Source: Vespa crabro
Taxonomy: Eukaryota > Arthropoda > Insecta > Hymenoptera > Vespidae
Assembly: GCF_910589235.1 (NCBI RefSeq)
Contig: NC_060959.1
Span: 3,905,263-3,969,262, forward strand
Direction: 5' to 3'
DNA length: 64,000 nucleotides
The translations under genes were made by a program, and so were the position numbers. Below, one piece after another: positions 1-12,478 of this stretch. The notes under the pieces are model-generated. The model saw nothing but the letters and a program-made list of their open reading frames with translations, ran no database searches and had not been told where the DNA came from. Each line of letters begins with the position of its first letter. Position 1 is the stretch's first letter.

Positions 1-185
1 ATACAAAACGAAATTCGATGTTTGCTTTCTTCGTTCAACGAACAGGACGCATATAGTCAACAACGCTCGAACGATTTTTATTTACGATCTTTTACGGGCG
101 AACCCGTCATTCCTCTGACGAATTAACTCAACGTTAATATAACAGGCGACGAGCTTAACTTGTCCCGTTTATGACATTCTCGGTA

Positions 186-196
186 GAGACAGAGAC

Positions 197-245
<49 letters not shown>
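186..245. repeat. (GA)n microsatellite
   Basis: Purine-only GA dinucleotide run, slightly interrupted by AGAC units at its left end. It is the first of about ten GA/CT tracts in the leftmost 9 kb. Confidence 0.95.
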
Positions 246-249
<4 letters not shown>

Positions 250-803
250 TATCGATACGAGTATCGCACTTTTGATGCTTTTACGACACAACGATGAGAG
301 AGTCGCTCGCTTTATGCGACACTTTTTTTATTATTCGTTAGCGATAGTCCAGAACACTGAAATTGTTCCTGATAGCCAGAAAAAAAAAGATTGTCTCTTC
401 GAACTGACGAGAATAGAGAGGATACATACATAGGTATCGCACTGCTTGCTAATCGTACAACAAGAGGAATTGTCACGAATTTCCTAACTTTATCATGATC
501 TATAGCTTTTAGTTTGTTGGTATCTCTCTTTCTCTACACGAATAGTTACCTACGTTGTATCCCGTTCTTCGAGCACATTTTGATAAAAAAACTACCCCAC
601 GTTCACTCGAATTTAACGCTATTTCCAATGCATTAGATGAACCTTGCACCGTGCGCTAGGAGTATAAAGTGGAAAATGCATGCGGTTTAGAGAACGTCCA
701 TTGCTAAACTGTGCAGATACGTACATATGAAGATGCTTATATGATTGTTCTAAGTCACAGACCGATAAAACACAGAACATGCTTGAAATAACGACAATGC
801 CAT

Positions 804-860
804 ACTCTCTGTTTCTCTTTCTCTCTCTCTCTCTCTCCCTCCCTCCCTCCCTCGCTTCTC
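804..860. repeat. (CT)n / (CCCT)n microsatellite
   Basis: CT dinucleotide run that turns into a CCCT tetranucleotide run at its right end. A short GA-rich stretch follows at 868-883, so the two can pair as an imperfect inverted repeat. Confidence 0.9.
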
Positions 861-1573
861 TTTTTTTAGAGAGAGAAAGAGAGACCAAAAGAATAATTCA
901 ATGAGGTAGCATTAACCATTCTGATTCGCAATTACGTCTATTGTTTCCATGCATCAATATTACTATGAATATCACTTATATTTTACAAACGAAAAATAAT
1001 GACACTAATTGTGCTAACATATTGTCTCCGCTCTTTGTCTAATTTGAGTATAAAAAATGATACGAGGATAAAATTGTAAGCGTAAAAGTATTTTCATGTT
1101 TTAAAGAAACCAAAATTTTAAATCCAAATATTGTTTAGTTTCATTTATAAAAATCTACTTCAACAGTTACAATATCAAAGAAATCTCTCCATTTTGTCAT
1201 CGTTTTTGAGATATAAAGTATATAGTTATTAGCGTTGTTCAAGATCTATAAATTCTATTGGCTGATTTAGCGAGTATTTTATTCTATACAACGTATCAAA
1301 TCTACGTCATAGTTATTAGCAAAAATTATCGGGAGAATAACCACATCGTTTGTTCGAAGCTCGAAGTTTATAGGAGAATTTAAAGCGATCGAGAGATTGA
1401 CGTGAGAAGTATTAATCGCAAAATAGCAAATAGATCTGCTTCTCGACCTGTCGGTTGAAATGCATTTATAGCCGGAGATGCGGGATCGATGCAAATGGCG
1501 ACGAATCTCAGCGACTACGAGGTACTTCGCTCGGAGCTACGACTTCTCTCTTCGACTGTGTACAGAGAGTCAT

Positions 1574-1639
1574 ATACACATATACATATATATTATATAT
1601 AGGTATATATATGTATATATATATATATATATATACACG

Positions 1640-1675
<36 letters not shown>
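1574..1675. repeat. Compound (TA)n-(GA)n microsatellite
   Basis: An interrupted TA/CATA tract (to about 1636) is followed directly by a GA tract (about 1639-1675). Confidence 0.93.
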
Positions 1676-2212
1676 ACGATTGAACACACGCACCCCTCTG
1701 AATACCACATCTCACCACCATACACCCCTACCCCACTTCTCTGTCTATTCAGGCTAGCGTCGGTATTTCAATCGACGACTGTCGAAAAGTGAGATATAGC
1801 TAATCGTCCGTGAATCTACGCCCACTCATCCCCCTCTCTCTCTCTTTCTCCCTCTCCCTCTCGCACCACAAGCATCACCGCAACCCCTCAACCCTCGATC
1901 GTGACTAGAACGGCATCACCGCTTGAAAACGCTCGCGTTCGCGAATATATTTCGTTGCGAGGCTTTATGCCGAGGCACCATCTCTCAACCATCCATCGAT
2001 GCTATCTTCCTTGCTGAACGAGCATAGCTTTCTACCGAAAAGCTCGTTGTTTAAAGCTCGACCGCATCGCGACGCTATCCACCATCGCAGATTCTATTTT
2101 TCTTCTTGTCCACAAGAGAGGAGGCAAAAACTTTGAAGTGTACGATCTCGATTACATGGATGTGGATTTTCATGCGGTTAAATTATCAATACCAAGATTA
2201 GAAACGCTTTTA

Positions 2213-2218
2213 TGTGTA

Positions 2219-2275
<57 letters not shown>
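2213..2275. repeat. (TA)n microsatellite
   Basis: Near-perfect TA dinucleotide tract, followed by an A/G-rich stretch to about 2330. Confidence 0.95.
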
Positions 2276-2277
<2 letters not shown>

Positions 2278-2708
2278 TTCAATTCATTCGAGGAGAAAAA
2301 AGAAAAATAAGAAAGAAAGAGAGAGAGGACGACATTCGTTTATTCCCTCATCGTTGCAAAGTCAAAGAACATTATCAGAGATATTTCGAACCCAATGACA
2401 AGATGGCGTCTCGGGACAACATGGCGTTTCCTCCATTTTTCCTCCCGAAAAAAAAACCAAGTCGAAAACTCGAACGAAACAAAACGATATTTTTCCTTTT
2501 TCATGTTTTTTCTTTTTATTTTTTTTTTTTAATCGTTCTTTCGCAACTGATTAAAAAACCTGATGCCTAACTTGGGAGATAAATCGGTCGATCTATTCAC
2601 TGAATTTAATTTCATTCCTTCGAGACGACGTATAGTAGGTCATTTAAATCCCACATAATTTCCGCGCCGCGGTTACGTTGAAATTGGCCAAGAAATAGAA
2701 GAAAAGAA

Positions 2709-2892
2709 TGAAAAACCGAATCAAAAAAGAAGGGGGGTGTAGATGGAGGAGGTGGAAAAATGAAGAAAAAGAAAAAAAAAGAAAAATAAAAAAAAAGAAA
2801 AAGCGGAAAAAAAGAAAAAGAAGAAAAATTGTTTTCGTACGTAGAACTTCTTTTCGCGGCGTATCCAGGACGGCTTTCGCTATTTTAAATCA

Positions 2893-2930
<38 letters not shown>

Positions 2931-2957
2931 TCTCTCTCTCTCTCTCTCTCCCTCTGA

Positions 2958-2988
<31 letters not shown>

Positions 2989-2995
2989 ATTCCCT
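2709..2995. repeat. Polypurine block followed by a (CT)n tract
   Basis: 2709-2830 is almost pure A/G on the plus strand (GAAAAAG-type units). After a 60-bp unique spacer, 2897-2990 is almost pure CT. Opposite strand asymmetry in neighbouring blocks allows long imperfect self-pairing or triplex forms. Confidence 0.85.
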
Positions 2996-3295
2996 TTGCA
3001 CACAACGAGTTCTCGGTAGCGAAGCTATTCCACGAGATCGCAAAAAATACTAGCTTCGTGTAACGCACGGGTCGATCGTCGCGATAGCTTTTGTAAACTA
3101 GAGTCGAAAGCGAACTTCAAGGTGATTTTCAAAGGCGAAAATATTCGCTGGATCAACAAAAAAAAGAAAAAAAAGAAAAACAAAAGGTAAGATAAAAAAA
3201 CAAAAAAATACACAACGCACAGCAAAATAAAAGCAACAAAAAATGATGAAATGAAACTCGAAACCATTAATGTTTTGAACGTACAGAGATCCTTT

Positions 3296-3434
3296 GTTCG
3301 TCTCTCTCTTTTTCTCTATCTCTCTATTTATCTCTCTTTATCTACCTATCTACCTATCTCTCTCTCTCTCTCTCTCTCTCTCGCTCCCCCTCTCTCTGTC
3401 TTTCTCTCTCTCTCCCTCTCTCTCCGTCTCTCTC
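3296..3434. repeat. (CT)n / (CTAT)n imperfect microsatellite
   Basis: CT-rich low-complexity tract with interspersed CTAT and CTAC units. Confidence 0.9.
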
Positions 3435-4372
3435 AAAGTCTACATATTAATGCGAAACGATAAATTCCAAACGGAGACCGACGATGACACTCTCGAATCC
3501 TCCCTTCACCCGTTACGAACATATATATCTCTGAATTCATTTGTATGACTCTACATACGAGAGAATATTCGAAACGAGAAATTCATCCATGATACTCGAA
3601 GTTCCCGCTTGTACCTGGTCTACGATCCACCCATTTTCTATTCCTAACTCTTCTTAAAGTTTCATAAGTAACCGATAATACATTGGTATTTTTGTTTGTC
3701 CGTTTTATTTTCTTCCTTTTCCTCCTAAATATACATACCTAGCGTTAAATAACGATTGATGATATTTAAAAAATTTTGTTGAAATATAATCAATATCATA
3801 GAAACGTTGTTGTTGTTTTCGTTTTTGTAACGATCACGCTTATACATAACTAGGGACGATCAATTTATACAGAGGACAATTGAGCCGATTCGGTGGCAAG
3901 CGATCATGTAGTGGAGCTGTCAGTGTAGGAATAATTTACTATTGGAATATTCTGATGATACGCGTTTCGGATATGCGCCATTCGACCGCAGCGTATCGAG
4001 CTACTACTAATCGGATATTACCACGATATCCTTCGAACATTATATTTTGGTATTCCGATATTTACGCGATATTAATAACAAAATTACCTGCCTCCAGGTG
4101 TATCGTTTAAAATTGTGCATAACAAATCTACATAGATACCATACGTATGTATTTATTTCCGTAAGTATGCATGTATATAAATAAAAGTTCTGAAAAATAA
4201 TATGAAGTGTCAAAAAGATTAATTCATTTTTGTTTTTCTTCTTTATTAGAAACTTGAAAAATCCTTAATCGATATATGTCATGTTTAAAATCCATTGATC
4301 CATTGAATCATAGAACTGACTCGACGATACGAGATTTTGATATACTATAAAAATTAAAAAAATTTTTTAATT

Positions 4373-4403
<31 letters not shown>

Positions 4404-5088
4404 GTATGTATGTATATGTGAAAAACAAGATCACGATGATATTGAAATAGGACGTATATGATACGTCCATTGTAAATAAATACCTATATATGTATATACG
4501 TACAAATTAATAATTTTCATCGTATCGTTAATATCGTCAATTGAATTCTATTCAATAAGATGATAACGACGATTACAAAATCTCGAGATAGATATATGAG
4601 AGTGCAAGCATAGTTTTACATTTACATACGTATATACATATATATGTAGTTTGATAGAGTCATATAAAAGTTAACACAGGTACCGAATGATCGTCAAATT
4701 CATAATACAAAGTAAGTACGTTATATTTAATATCACGAATATGCAAAGACAGTTTTAGAGAGTCGACACTTATGACACGACTCTTCTCTCTTTCTCTTCC
4801 TTGACAAACGCAAACGTTTTCCGTCACCAGACGCTCAGACATAATTTTCTTCGTTAGATGCCTAAAGAGGTAATGTTGGATGGGAAGCGCTCGTTATACA
4901 AAGTTAAATATAAACTTAGAGCTCAAGTCACGTATTACTAAATGAAAAGGTACTCATGATACAAAAAGACTCAAATAGAGAAAGAGAGAGAGACAGAAAG
5001 TGAATCGTGTTTTATTATTTTTCTCATAATATTTTTAATATATCTATTTGTATAAATATTTATATCCATTCGTACATATCTATATATA

Positions 5089-5096
5089 CATATAGA

Positions 5097-5152
<56 letters not shown>
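5089..5152. repeat. (TA)n microsatellite
   Basis: Long TA dinucleotide tract, preceded by related TATC/ATAC-rich sequence from about 5040. Confidence 0.95.
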
Positions 5153-5153
<1 letters not shown>

Positions 5154-5561
5154 TATAATCATCCTGTTTCCATTTGTAATTTGTCAAATTTCTTTTCTTT
5201 TCTCTTTTTTCTTTCTTTGTTTTTCGGCTTGTCATCGAATTTGATCGAAAAGAGAAAAAGCCGATAAAAATCCAAAGAAAAAGGATTCAATTTGTAAAGG
5301 TTTAAATCAAATGAAATATTTTTTTTGTTCCTACTCTTTCCTTTTTCCTCTCTTTTCGGAGAACGATGCACGCAGCTTTGGGTAGAGACGAAACGAATTT
5401 ACGTGAAAGAGAAAAATGTAGGACAGCAAAGTGGGGCGAATCACGGAACGGTTTAAGAGAACGTCGGAATATTTGAAGGACTTACCCATTCGAGGAAACA
5501 GCAACGAGTGACGGACGATGCCTTCGCCGAAGAAATATCGTTCAAAACGTTTTACCTCTGT

Positions 5562-5650
5562 CGTTCTTTCTTTCTTTCTGTCTGTCTTTCTTTCTCACTC
5601 TCTCTCTCTCCCTCTCTCTCTTTCTCTCTCTCTCTTTCTTTCCTCTCTTC
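5562..5650. repeat. (CT)n / (CTTT)n microsatellite
   Basis: Pyrimidine tract with CTTT, CTGT and CT units. An A/G-rich block (about 5730-5790) follows 80 bp downstream. Confidence 0.9.
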
Positions 5651-6746
5651 TTCCTCCTTCGAACGATCTGTGTCGTTCACTACGAAATTCAACGAGAATA
5701 AAAATGAGATGCATGGAAAATTTGTTAACAAGGAAAAGGAAAGAAAGAAAAAAAGAAAAAGAAAGGACAAAAAGACAATGAATAATAAAAATTAGTATAT
5801 AAAATAATGCTCCATCATGAGACAATGTAAGGTGAACCACACTTTCATGGAAGGAGTGGACTGCGACTCGCTTAGTGAATGTGCTATTCGTAAAGATTTC
5901 CTGTAACGTCAATACTTCTACGGCTCGAATCGTGATGGGATTAAAACGATTTGATTTTTGATTGTAACAAAGTGGCAAACGTGAAACAAGTTGACTATCA
6001 CGAAGCTTCTTATATTAAAATTGAACGAATGAATGGATCATAAGTCAGTTGTTTTCACCTTCTTCAATTAAAAATTTCATACAAATGTGCTTTCCACGCT
6101 ACAGTGCAAAAGAAAAAAGAAAAATAAAACACGAAACGAGTACGACAACATGATTCACATTCGTGATTCATGTCTCTTGGGAAGGCTGCATAATAAGTTC
6201 ATTATATTCTTATAATTTATTGCATTGTCTGATTTTTACATTAAAAAAAAAAAAGAAAAAAAAATAAACAAACAAAATAGGAAAACAAGAAAGGATAAAA
6301 AAAAAGAAACGACGAAAATAACTTATTTTCATTCAATTTTCATTGGCATAAGCAAAGTTAAAAAAAGAAAAAATCCATAAAATACGGCCGTATCGATTGG
6401 AATAAATATTGTAATCATGTTTAAATACGACTCTTATCCATTCCTTTCTGTCGATGAAAAGAAAACTTTAATACGAAACCACGTAGCCATCATGAGTTAA
6501 TACACGTAACACGTTAAAGTGTTTTCGCGGACGTTCGTCCGAACCACCTATCAAACTTCTACTTAAACTTTTTCCTTTTCTATTTTTTCTTCTCTCTCTC
6601 TCTCTCTCCCCCATTCTCTCTCGATCTCTCCTATTAATAAGAAAGTCACTCTACGTTGTCGAAAAGGCAAGCTTAACGCACTTTACACCGGCAATGTCGA
6701 AGAGGTGCGAAAGTCGTTGTCAGACTTCCACCGTTGCAAAAGTGTT

Positions 6747-6782
<36 letters not shown>

Positions 6783-7416
6783 ACAGATCCACGGAGAATA
6801 AGAAACTGAACGTGTCCAGGTCAGAGAAGCAAAGTTTAAGAGGGATTAGCTATGTCAAAGTTAAGTCACAGAACGAGGATTACGTACACTTCGCGAACGC
6901 GTGGATGTAGTTAACCCTTACACCGGCACTGATATACTAATTGAATTAGTTATTTCGAAGCGGAAAGTTAACGCGGGCACGTCTACGTGAAGTTTTCAAG
7001 CTGAAATAGCTGGCAGAATCGACGTCGGCACCGACGCCGCCGTCGACGTACTACCTACCACCTTCGAAAACTTCTTATTAACTCGAAAGTTTGATTTGGT
7101 ATCGTTCCTGAGTGTTATTTAATTACCGATTTCGACGAATACGTGATGTTGATTTAAAAAGAAAAAAATCAATAAAAGTAACGAAAAAAATTAAAAAAGA
7201 AAAAAAAAAGAAACAATCCATTTCCAACGCTGCCTGGGCAAAACTGACGTTCGATCAAGAAAAAATTGTAAAATACGAAACATGGATTCATGGATGAATT
7301 TTATTTATACGCTACCAGTCGAAGTTGTATATTTTTATTTGTTTTTTTTTTCTTTTTTTTTTTACTTTTATTTACTTTTAATTTTTGTAAATCGACTCGT
7401 AAGAAATGTATTATGA

Positions 7417-7446
7417 ACTCTCTCTCTCTCTATCTATCTCTCTCTC

Positions 7447-7496
<50 letters not shown>

Positions 7497-7504
7497 CCCT
7501 CTCT
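7417..7504. repeat. (CT)n microsatellite
   Basis: Long CT tract with a few CTAT units. Confidence 0.95.
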
Positions 7505-8055
7505 TTCGATAATGAATGATGAAGAACAAATATATAACAATGTATACATGAATATTCACTGGTAACAATGTACAATTTACAAAAAGTTTGTTTTCTATTT
7601 TCGATTCGTTCACAGTATTTTAACTCGTTAGCTTTTATATATGAGTCAAATTTGCTTTAACCTTTTTTTTTTTTTGAATTTTTGAATCCCATTCCTCCAA
7701 CCCTCTTTTACGATACAGCAACGTGCAAAAGCACGTACGATTACGTCCACCGCTTTGCATAACGCACGTCCATAATGAAATGGGCGAAAATTAGCGATAA
7801 ACTTATGTCGGAGCACTTTCATTAAAAATTTGGCGGTACTACTCGAGAGATATCATGGTAGTACGCTGAGTTTGCGGGGAGTATTGCATCGCGTGATGAA
7901 AGTGGTGGGGGGGAAATGGCGGCAGGAAGAGACGGGAGAGGTAGAGTGTAGAAATTAATGGCTCGTCGGACCAACGCTAGGTCATTCCACTTGCCGACTT
8001 CGCATATAGGTTTACAGTGATACTACCTAGTTTTGATGGTTTCGCAACGCTATCT

Positions 8056-8058
8056 GAA

Positions 8059-8111
<53 letters not shown>

Positions 8112-8152
8112 TAGAGACAGGAGATAGAGAGATACAGAGAGAGACAGAGAGC
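8056..8152. repeat. (GA)n microsatellite
   Basis: Long GA tract whose right end has AGATAGAG and AGACAGAG interruptions. Confidence 0.95.
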
Positions 8153-9028
8153 CATATTTCTCGAATTTATGAATACGATGAATACCACGTTACCGTGTTT
8201 AACATTACGATAACGTCGACTTTTGTTTTTGACATTAAGAACTGGAGCGTTAGTTCCATCGATCGCTCGACAGATATATAAATATGTATGCCGAAGTAAA
8301 TTAAAATACAATTTTCAAAGGGATCGACGTTTTTTTCATAGTTTGCGAAGAGTTTACACAAGAGCTACATGATAAATTCTCGACTTTCTTTCTCGTCAAT
8401 GACAAGTTTTTTCAGTTACGAGATAGTTCGTGCTCAACATGATTTTTTTTAATAAACAATTATCTTCAAATAACGATCAGCAAATCGCGTGCAGATCGGA
8501 CAATACTTGTCAAGACGGTAAAGTATTCTCAAGACAGTTTATATGCGGTTTATATGTACATATATTGTTTTACATACACAACAAACTTACTATTGAAAAG
8601 AACTATCATCCGGAGAATGAGGTCTACACTTTTCGTGCGATTACCGGTATACGAGAAGCGATAGGCACAGATGAATTTACAAGCTAAGGGAAATTTATGG
8701 AAAGAATGACACGATGACTCTACCGATTTTACGTTGTAGATTTTGACATCCAATTCGGGGAGATCCATCTCGTAGATAAGATTCACGACAGAATGTAATT
8801 AAAGATTATAAGATACTATCGTGTTGTATAAATAGAAGCGACCTGACACATTGTTGGTTACTGACGGTAAATATCTGCAAAACAAATATATCAAATTTGA
8901 TAAAAAAAATAATAAATACTTTATTTTCAATTAAGATTAATTATTCTTTTTTACAATTTATGACATAAATATAGTTCTCAACTGGATGACTTTTGAATAA
9001 ATATGTATATATGTAAGATTTATACTTT

Positions 9029-10521
9029 TCAAAAATCTATCTCTCGTGCTTTGTGAAAAGTCGCCACGAGAGCATTTAATTGTACTGCCTCGCTACATCC
9101 GACTGCTACCCTTTTTTCGATTTCAGCCATTTTTATCACTAAATCTATGAGGATGTGATCTGGGAATTCAACTTAAAAATATCTTCATATTAGAAATAAT
9201 CTTTCTAATTGTATTAACAATATACACTTACTTTTATGTACAAATTGATGCAATTCAGTCAGTATGTCTTGCAATGCGAGTCCTTTCTTAATTTTTAGAT
9301 CTTGTATTTCTTATCATCCATTAAGGAAACTATTAAAATTGATAAAGCAATGATAAAAATTGTTGAATAAAATCAAAAGGATACTACAATAGGATAATTC
9401 ATAAGATTCATTTAACAACCAGTTTGCAATATTTTTTATATCAACTGGTAAAGGATGTCCAACGCAAGAATATACTGTTTCCTCTGTAACTGATCCAAAA
9501 GCTAGCCAAGTACTCTGAAGTATATTTAGTACTTTCCTCATATCTCCACCGCACAATGTCATTAATGCTTGTTTCCCATCATCTGTTACCTTTAAACTGA
9601 TAATCATAAATATACTTATAAATTTCTATTCCTAATTGCAAAATAATTATTTTAATACTCAAATTAAAAATTACTTTTCCTGCTCTATAACATCATTTAG
9701 TCTTGGTAAAATTTGTTCCGATTGCAAAGGACCAAATCTAAATTTAGTACATCTTGACTGAAGAGCCGGTATAATTTTACCAAGATAATTACATATAATG
9801 CAAAAGCGTACATTCTCTGTATACTTCTCAATAACTAAAAAGAAATTATAATGCTTTTTATATCTACTATAACTATATTTAATTACAAATTAACTTACTT
9901 CTTCTAAGAGCATTTTGAGCATCGTTTGTCATAGCGTCTGCTTCATCGAGAATAATCAATTTAAATCCAGATCTGTACATAGTACCTGTACTCGCAAAAT
10001 TTAATATTTGTCCTCTGACTATACCTATTCCTCTATCATCAGATGCATTCATTTCTAATACCTATGCATACATACAATATTACAGAAGATATACATAAAG
10101 TTAATATCATCAATACATATTAATATAAAAGAAACAATACCATAGAATTAAATTGCGCAGGTTTGTAAAGTTTCCTTGCACAAGCTAATATAGTACTGGT
10201 TTTTCCTGTGCCTGGTGGTCCATAAAGTAGAAGATGAGGAAGTTGATTCTCATCAATGAATTTATTAACTAAGAATCATATAAAATAATATAAAAAGAAA
10301 AATGATTAGTATATACATCATTATATTAATTATTACAAAAATATTTACTTGTTTTTAATATTTCTTCATGAGAGATGAGTTCTTCCAACTTTTTAGGTCG
10401 ATATTTTTCAACCCTGAAAAAAAGAACATGAAAGTATTACCAAACGCAAGTTTCATCAAAAATATTTACAATGACAAACTTACCATGGTAAATTCGTAAA
10501 TGTTTTGTTATCAGAAGCCAT
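9029..10521 (-). CDS. RFC5: Replication factor C subunit 5 (RFC small subunit)
   Basis: Small AAA+ subunit of the RFC clamp loader, which opens PCNA and loads it on primed DNA in the nucleus. My exon model (minus strand, 5' to 3') is 10521-10484, 10413-10349, 10268-10141, 10061-9899, 9834-9675, 9596-9385, 9309-9232 and 9171-9029. All introns are GT-AG and the 987-nt CDS gives 328 aa, against about 340 in human RFC5. Seen in the protein: Walker A GPPGTGKT at residues 51-58, Walker B ILDEADAM, the RFC-family SRC motif (LQSRCTKF), and a collar domain containing GDMRKVLNILQST and KKGLALQDIL. The RFC5-type HPLPVDI and IQDL region favours RFC5 over RFC2 or RFC4. Start is MASDNKTFTNLPW, with LPW aligning to the family N-terminus. 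It is head-to-head with the Rpn7-like gene. The minus-strand AATAAA at 8920-8925 is the likely poly(A) signal. Confidence 0.95.
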
Positions 10522-10842
10522 AATATCACTCAAATGCTCGTTAGAAAGTAAATCTAAGGTTAGCTACGATCCCGCGCTTTGTATTTCACTTAAATATGGC
10601 GTAATTAACATCTTGATTTTTTCGAATAGAGCGTTCCTATTGGTTCAAGAATTTAAACCAATCGCAACAAAGCAAACAAAAGTTGTTACAAAGTTACAAA
10701 ATGAAACGTTTGATAATTTAGAAAATTGAAAAGAGATAGCATAAAAGACCTGTCAAAAGAAAACTTGCATCTAAAATATATATATATCACGAACATTTGT
10801 GATTCGTACGAACGATCGAAAATTATTGAATTTATTACGATA
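10522..10842. promoter_or_regulatory. Bidirectional promoter between RFC5 and the Rpn7-like gene
   Basis: Only 321 bp separate the two divergent start codons, so both promoters must lie here. In the middle (10639-10662) is a perfect inverted repeat, ATTGGTT, a 10-bp spacer, then AACCAAT. It is a pair of oppositely oriented CCAAT (NF-Y type) boxes. A TA-rich stretch (about 10777-10788) lies nearer the plus-strand gene. Promoter function is inferred from position and motif only. Confidence 0.6.
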
Positions 10843-12272
10843 ATGGGTACTAAGAGTGAAAGATCAGCGAACGATGCGGAATTACTATGTGATCAAACGC
10901 CTGAATATATGTTACTACCTAAAATGAGATTCAAATTGAGTTTAAGCGAATTTTGGGGAGACGATGAATTGAAAAATTCCTTTTTAGATATTATAAAGCG
11001 TAACAATATGGCACCGTATTATAAAGATGTATGTGAAGATTTCTATTGGGAAATGGATGCAAATTTATACAACGAAATGCATCAGGCTAATGTAATCGCA
11101 TGGGAAAAATTAGAAACGAGCAATACGAATTTAAATATCGAGGAAGAAAATAAAGGAAATTGGAGAGATATTCTTGAATACGCATGTAAGATCGGTGATA
11201 CCGATCATGCTAACAGTATTGCAACTTCTATATTCGAAGATACGAACAATTCATCCGGTCTCAGAGCAGAAGCAGCTTTCTGTCTTTTTCGAATAGCTTA
11301 TTTCAAAAGCAACGTTTCGTCAATGGGCAAAACAGTCAAGAATATTAACGATTTGATGGAAGGTATACATAAATAATATTCGTAAACGTAAATACTCACA
11401 TGCGCGTCACAAAAATAATAAAATTCGAGTTTCCCAATCTTTCATTCATTATAACACTGTCAACGTCAACGATTCCGTTCATTTATTCATTTTTTTTCTT
11501 TTCTTTTAATTAAAAAATTTAAGAACAAACGAACTTAATATTCAATGATTTCTTTTTAGTATCCTGCAATATGGGTAGCAATTGGTGTTGTCGAAATAAA
11601 TTGAAGGCATACGAAGCGCTCTATTGTTTGGCCGTAAGAAATTTCACTCGTGCCGTTTCCCTTTTATTAGATTGCATTCCTACCTTCGAATCATACGAAT
11701 TATTACCGTTCAAGGATATCGTACAGTACACTGTCTTAGCCGGTATGATCTCTTTATCAAGATCAGACCTTGATAAACGATTCAATAATAATGGTATCCT
11801 ACAGCAATCTTTAATGATCGAATGTTCAGCTTACATGGATTATTTAAACAGTCTCTATGATTGTCATTATGCTGATTTCTTTCAACATCTCGCATGGATA
11901 GAAATGGAAATGAAATTTGATCCTCTTCTTCGTCCACACTATCAGTATTACGTTCGAGAGATGCGCATAAAGGCATATTCGCAACTTTTACAGGCATATC
12001 GTACGCTCAGTTTAAATCGTATGGCTATCGAATTCGGCGTTACTGAGGATTACATAGAACAAGAAATGGCACGATTCATTGCGAATGGTAGATTACATTG
12101 TAAAATTGATAAAGTATCTGGTACTGTAGTTACCGTTAGCGCATCCGGTTGTGACAGAGGACAACCGCCTGATGCTAGCTGCGATCGAGGATTGGTTTAT
12201 CAAAATACGATAAAACGTGGCGATATGTTGCTTAATCGGTTAAAAAAATTGGGACAAGTTATTGAATTCTGA
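10843..12272 (+). CDS. Divergent 26S proteasome subunit Rpn7/PSMD6-like protein
   Basis: Homologue of the proteasome lid subunit Rpn7 (PSMD6), a PCI-domain scaffold protein. Exons are 10843-11362 and 11560-12272, with one GT-AG intron; the 1233-nt CDS gives 410 aa (human PSMD6 389 aa). The start MGTKSERSAND is the first ATG before the conserved block; an upstream in-frame extension has no ATG. Conserved pieces are NNMAPYY, CKIGD, RNKLKAYEALYC, the PCI-domain segment YYVREMRIKAYSQLL, GRLHCKIDKV and the C-terminal helix GDMLLNRLKKL. The N-terminal helical repeats are strongly diverged, and an extra Ser/Cys/Asp-rich insertion lies before the final helix. Known animal Rpn7 proteins are highly conserved, so I infer a fast-evolving paralogue, perhaps gonad-specific, rather than the standard subunit. 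Family assignment is firm; function is not. Confidence 0.85.
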
Positions 12273-12431
12273 TGCTAATTATCGATTTTCGTTTCTCCCA
12301 GATTTGAATTTCGCACTGTTCGAAGTTTCACAGACTTTTTCGTAGAATTTTTTTTTTCCCCTAAAATTTACATGGTTATTTTAATTAAATTATAAACATC
12401 TGTTTTGATTGTATATATATAAAATATATAT

Positions 12432-12478
<47 letters not shown>

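Larger units (their letters stand above)
1..9028. other. Gene-free, microsatellite-rich intergenic or intronic region
   Basis: I find no open reading frame here with protein-like composition; the longer ones are translations of GA, CT or TA repeats. Between the repeats lie stretches of more balanced base composition with unique sequence (about 1900-2140, 3880-4110, 6480-7100 and 7690-8040). Such a pattern would fit the regulatory or intronic territory of a gene lying to the left, but no splice-bounded exon could be supported. The last ~130 bp belong to the 3' UTR of RFC5: an AATAAA signal on the minus strand sits at 8920-8925. Confidence 0.6.

Noticed and set aside
1455..1792. Overlapping open frames across the TA/GA microsatellite
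   Set aside because: Translation is poly Ile/Tyr and Arg/Glu from repeats, in several frames at once; no splice logic or domain.
2708..3068. Open frames of Lys/Arg and Ser/Leu runs on both strands
   Set aside because: Pure products of the purine and CT tracts.
3880..4110. 76-codon plus-strand open frame
   Set aside because: No ATG start, no recognisable domain, and composition typical of chance frames.
8430..8687. 85-codon plus-strand open frame near RFC5
   Set aside because: No ATG at the frame start, no homology that I recognise, lies in presumed 3' flank.
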